12,162 nt of DNA from Streptomyces sp. NRRL S-646 (GTDB lineage: Bacteria > Actinomycetota > Actinomycetes > Streptomycetales > Streptomycetaceae): positions 1 to 12,162 of the forward strand of contig NZ_JODC01000053.1 of NCBI RefSeq assembly GCF_000720765.1. The letters are read 5' to 3'. The translations under genes and the position numbers were made by a program. The notes under the pieces were generated by a model. It saw only the letters and a list, made by a program, of their open reading frames with translations, had not been told where the DNA came from and ran no database searches. Numbering within the stretch: position 1 is the stretch's first letter; each line of letters starts with the position of its first letter. This document shows, piece after piece, positions 1 to 12,162 of the stretch.

Positions 1-11573
<11,573 letters not shown>

Positions 11574-11580
<7 letters not shown>

Positions 11581-12161
11581 GTGAAGGCGGCGGCCACGGC
11601 GGCGACCACCGCACCGGCCTCCGCCCGGTCCTTGCGCAACGCCGGGACGAACAGCCGTCCTTCGTCGGCGACACAGTCCTGAGCGAGCACGGTCAGGGTG
11701 CTGTCGGGGCCGAGTTCCAGGAAACGGGTGACGGTCTGCTCGGCGAGGGCGGCCACGGCGTCGGCGAAGCGCACCGTGCGGCGGACGTGCTCCACCCAGT
11801 AGTCCGGGGAGATCAGCTCGTCGGTGACGGGCGCACCAGTCACGGTGGAGACCAAGGGCAACTTCGGGCGCTCGTAGGAGAGTTGTTCCGCAACCGCGCG
11901 GAAGTCGGCGAGCATCGGCTCCATCAGCGGGGAGTGGAAGGCGTGGCTGACCCGCAGCGCCGTCACCTTCCGGTCCTGGGCGCGGAAACGGTCCGCGATC
12001 TCCTCGACGGCCTCCGCCGCACCCGAAATCACCACCGAATGCGGCCCGTTGACGGCGGCGACTCCCACCCGGTCATCGAGCAGAGGCAGCACCTCGACCT
12101 CGCCGGCCTGCAACGCCACCATCGCGCCGCCCGCCGGGAGCGCCTGCATCAGCCGCCCCCG
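11574..12161 (-). other. Module A acyltransferase domain, C-terminal part (malonyl-CoA type)
   Basis: Loads an extender unit onto the module A ACP. HAFH at 11934-11945 is the established signature of malonyl-CoA-specific ATs, and the flanking SHAFHSPLMEPML is typical. A stretch here (11896-11958) is identical to the corresponding part of the module B AT. The C-terminal LPTYAFQ motif and the post-AT linker, which pack back onto the KS-AT linker, are absent because of the break at 11574-11580. The catalytic Ser is outside the window. Confidence 0.85.
11896..11958 (-). repeat. 63-nt perfect direct repeat, copy 1 (module A AT)
   Basis: Identical by eye to 7454-7516, covering the HAFHSPLMEPMLADFRAVAE region. 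It is flanked by diverged sequence, so it looks like recent gene conversion or a domain duplication with conserved core. It could also drive recombination or assembly collapse across about 4.4 kb, one module length. Confidence 0.85.
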
Positions 12162-12162
12162 C

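Overview
The window is one stretch of a modular type I (cis-AT) polyketide synthase (PKS), read entirely on the minus strand, so synthesis order runs from high to low coordinates. Very high G+C, strong G/C bias at third codon positions and the classic actinobacterial module architecture suggest Streptomyces or a close relative. This is inference; nothing in the window names the species or the product. There is no RNA gene, mobile element, CRISPR array, promoter or terminator that I can support, and no intergenic space.

Layout in the direction of synthesis. Module A (12162 to about 9760): C-terminal part of a malonyl-type AT, then a scar, then an A-type KR and an ACP. Module B (9684 to 5641): KS, malonyl-type AT, DH, ACP, with no KR. 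Module C (5592 to about 906): KS, methylmalonyl-type AT, B-type KR, ACP. Module D (840 to 1): N-terminal two thirds of a KS that runs off the left edge. Linkers between successive ACP and KS domains are short and in frame, with no stop/start or docking region, so A to D belong to a single polypeptide that starts beyond the right edge and ends beyond the left edge.

Two lesions interrupt the assembly line. At 11574-11580 the AT frame of module A jumps into the KR frame. The expected AT C-terminal segment and post-AT linker are missing (about 190 nt by comparison with module C), and the AT frame stops at 11511. At 655-666 the KS of module D lacks 24 residues in frame, including the conserved FFGxSPRE block. 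Both may be genuine decay, or mis-assembly of repetitive PKS DNA; the sequence alone cannot decide.

If the line works, module A adds a malonate unit reduced to an L-configured hydroxyl. Module B adds a malonate unit whose beta-keto group has no cognate reductase, although an intact-looking DH is present. Module C adds a methylmalonate unit reduced to a D-configured hydroxyl. The DH-without-KR module, its 9-residue tandem-repeat linker, and a KR with strikingly different codon usage are the main biological oddities. No new defence, mobile or regulatory system is visible.
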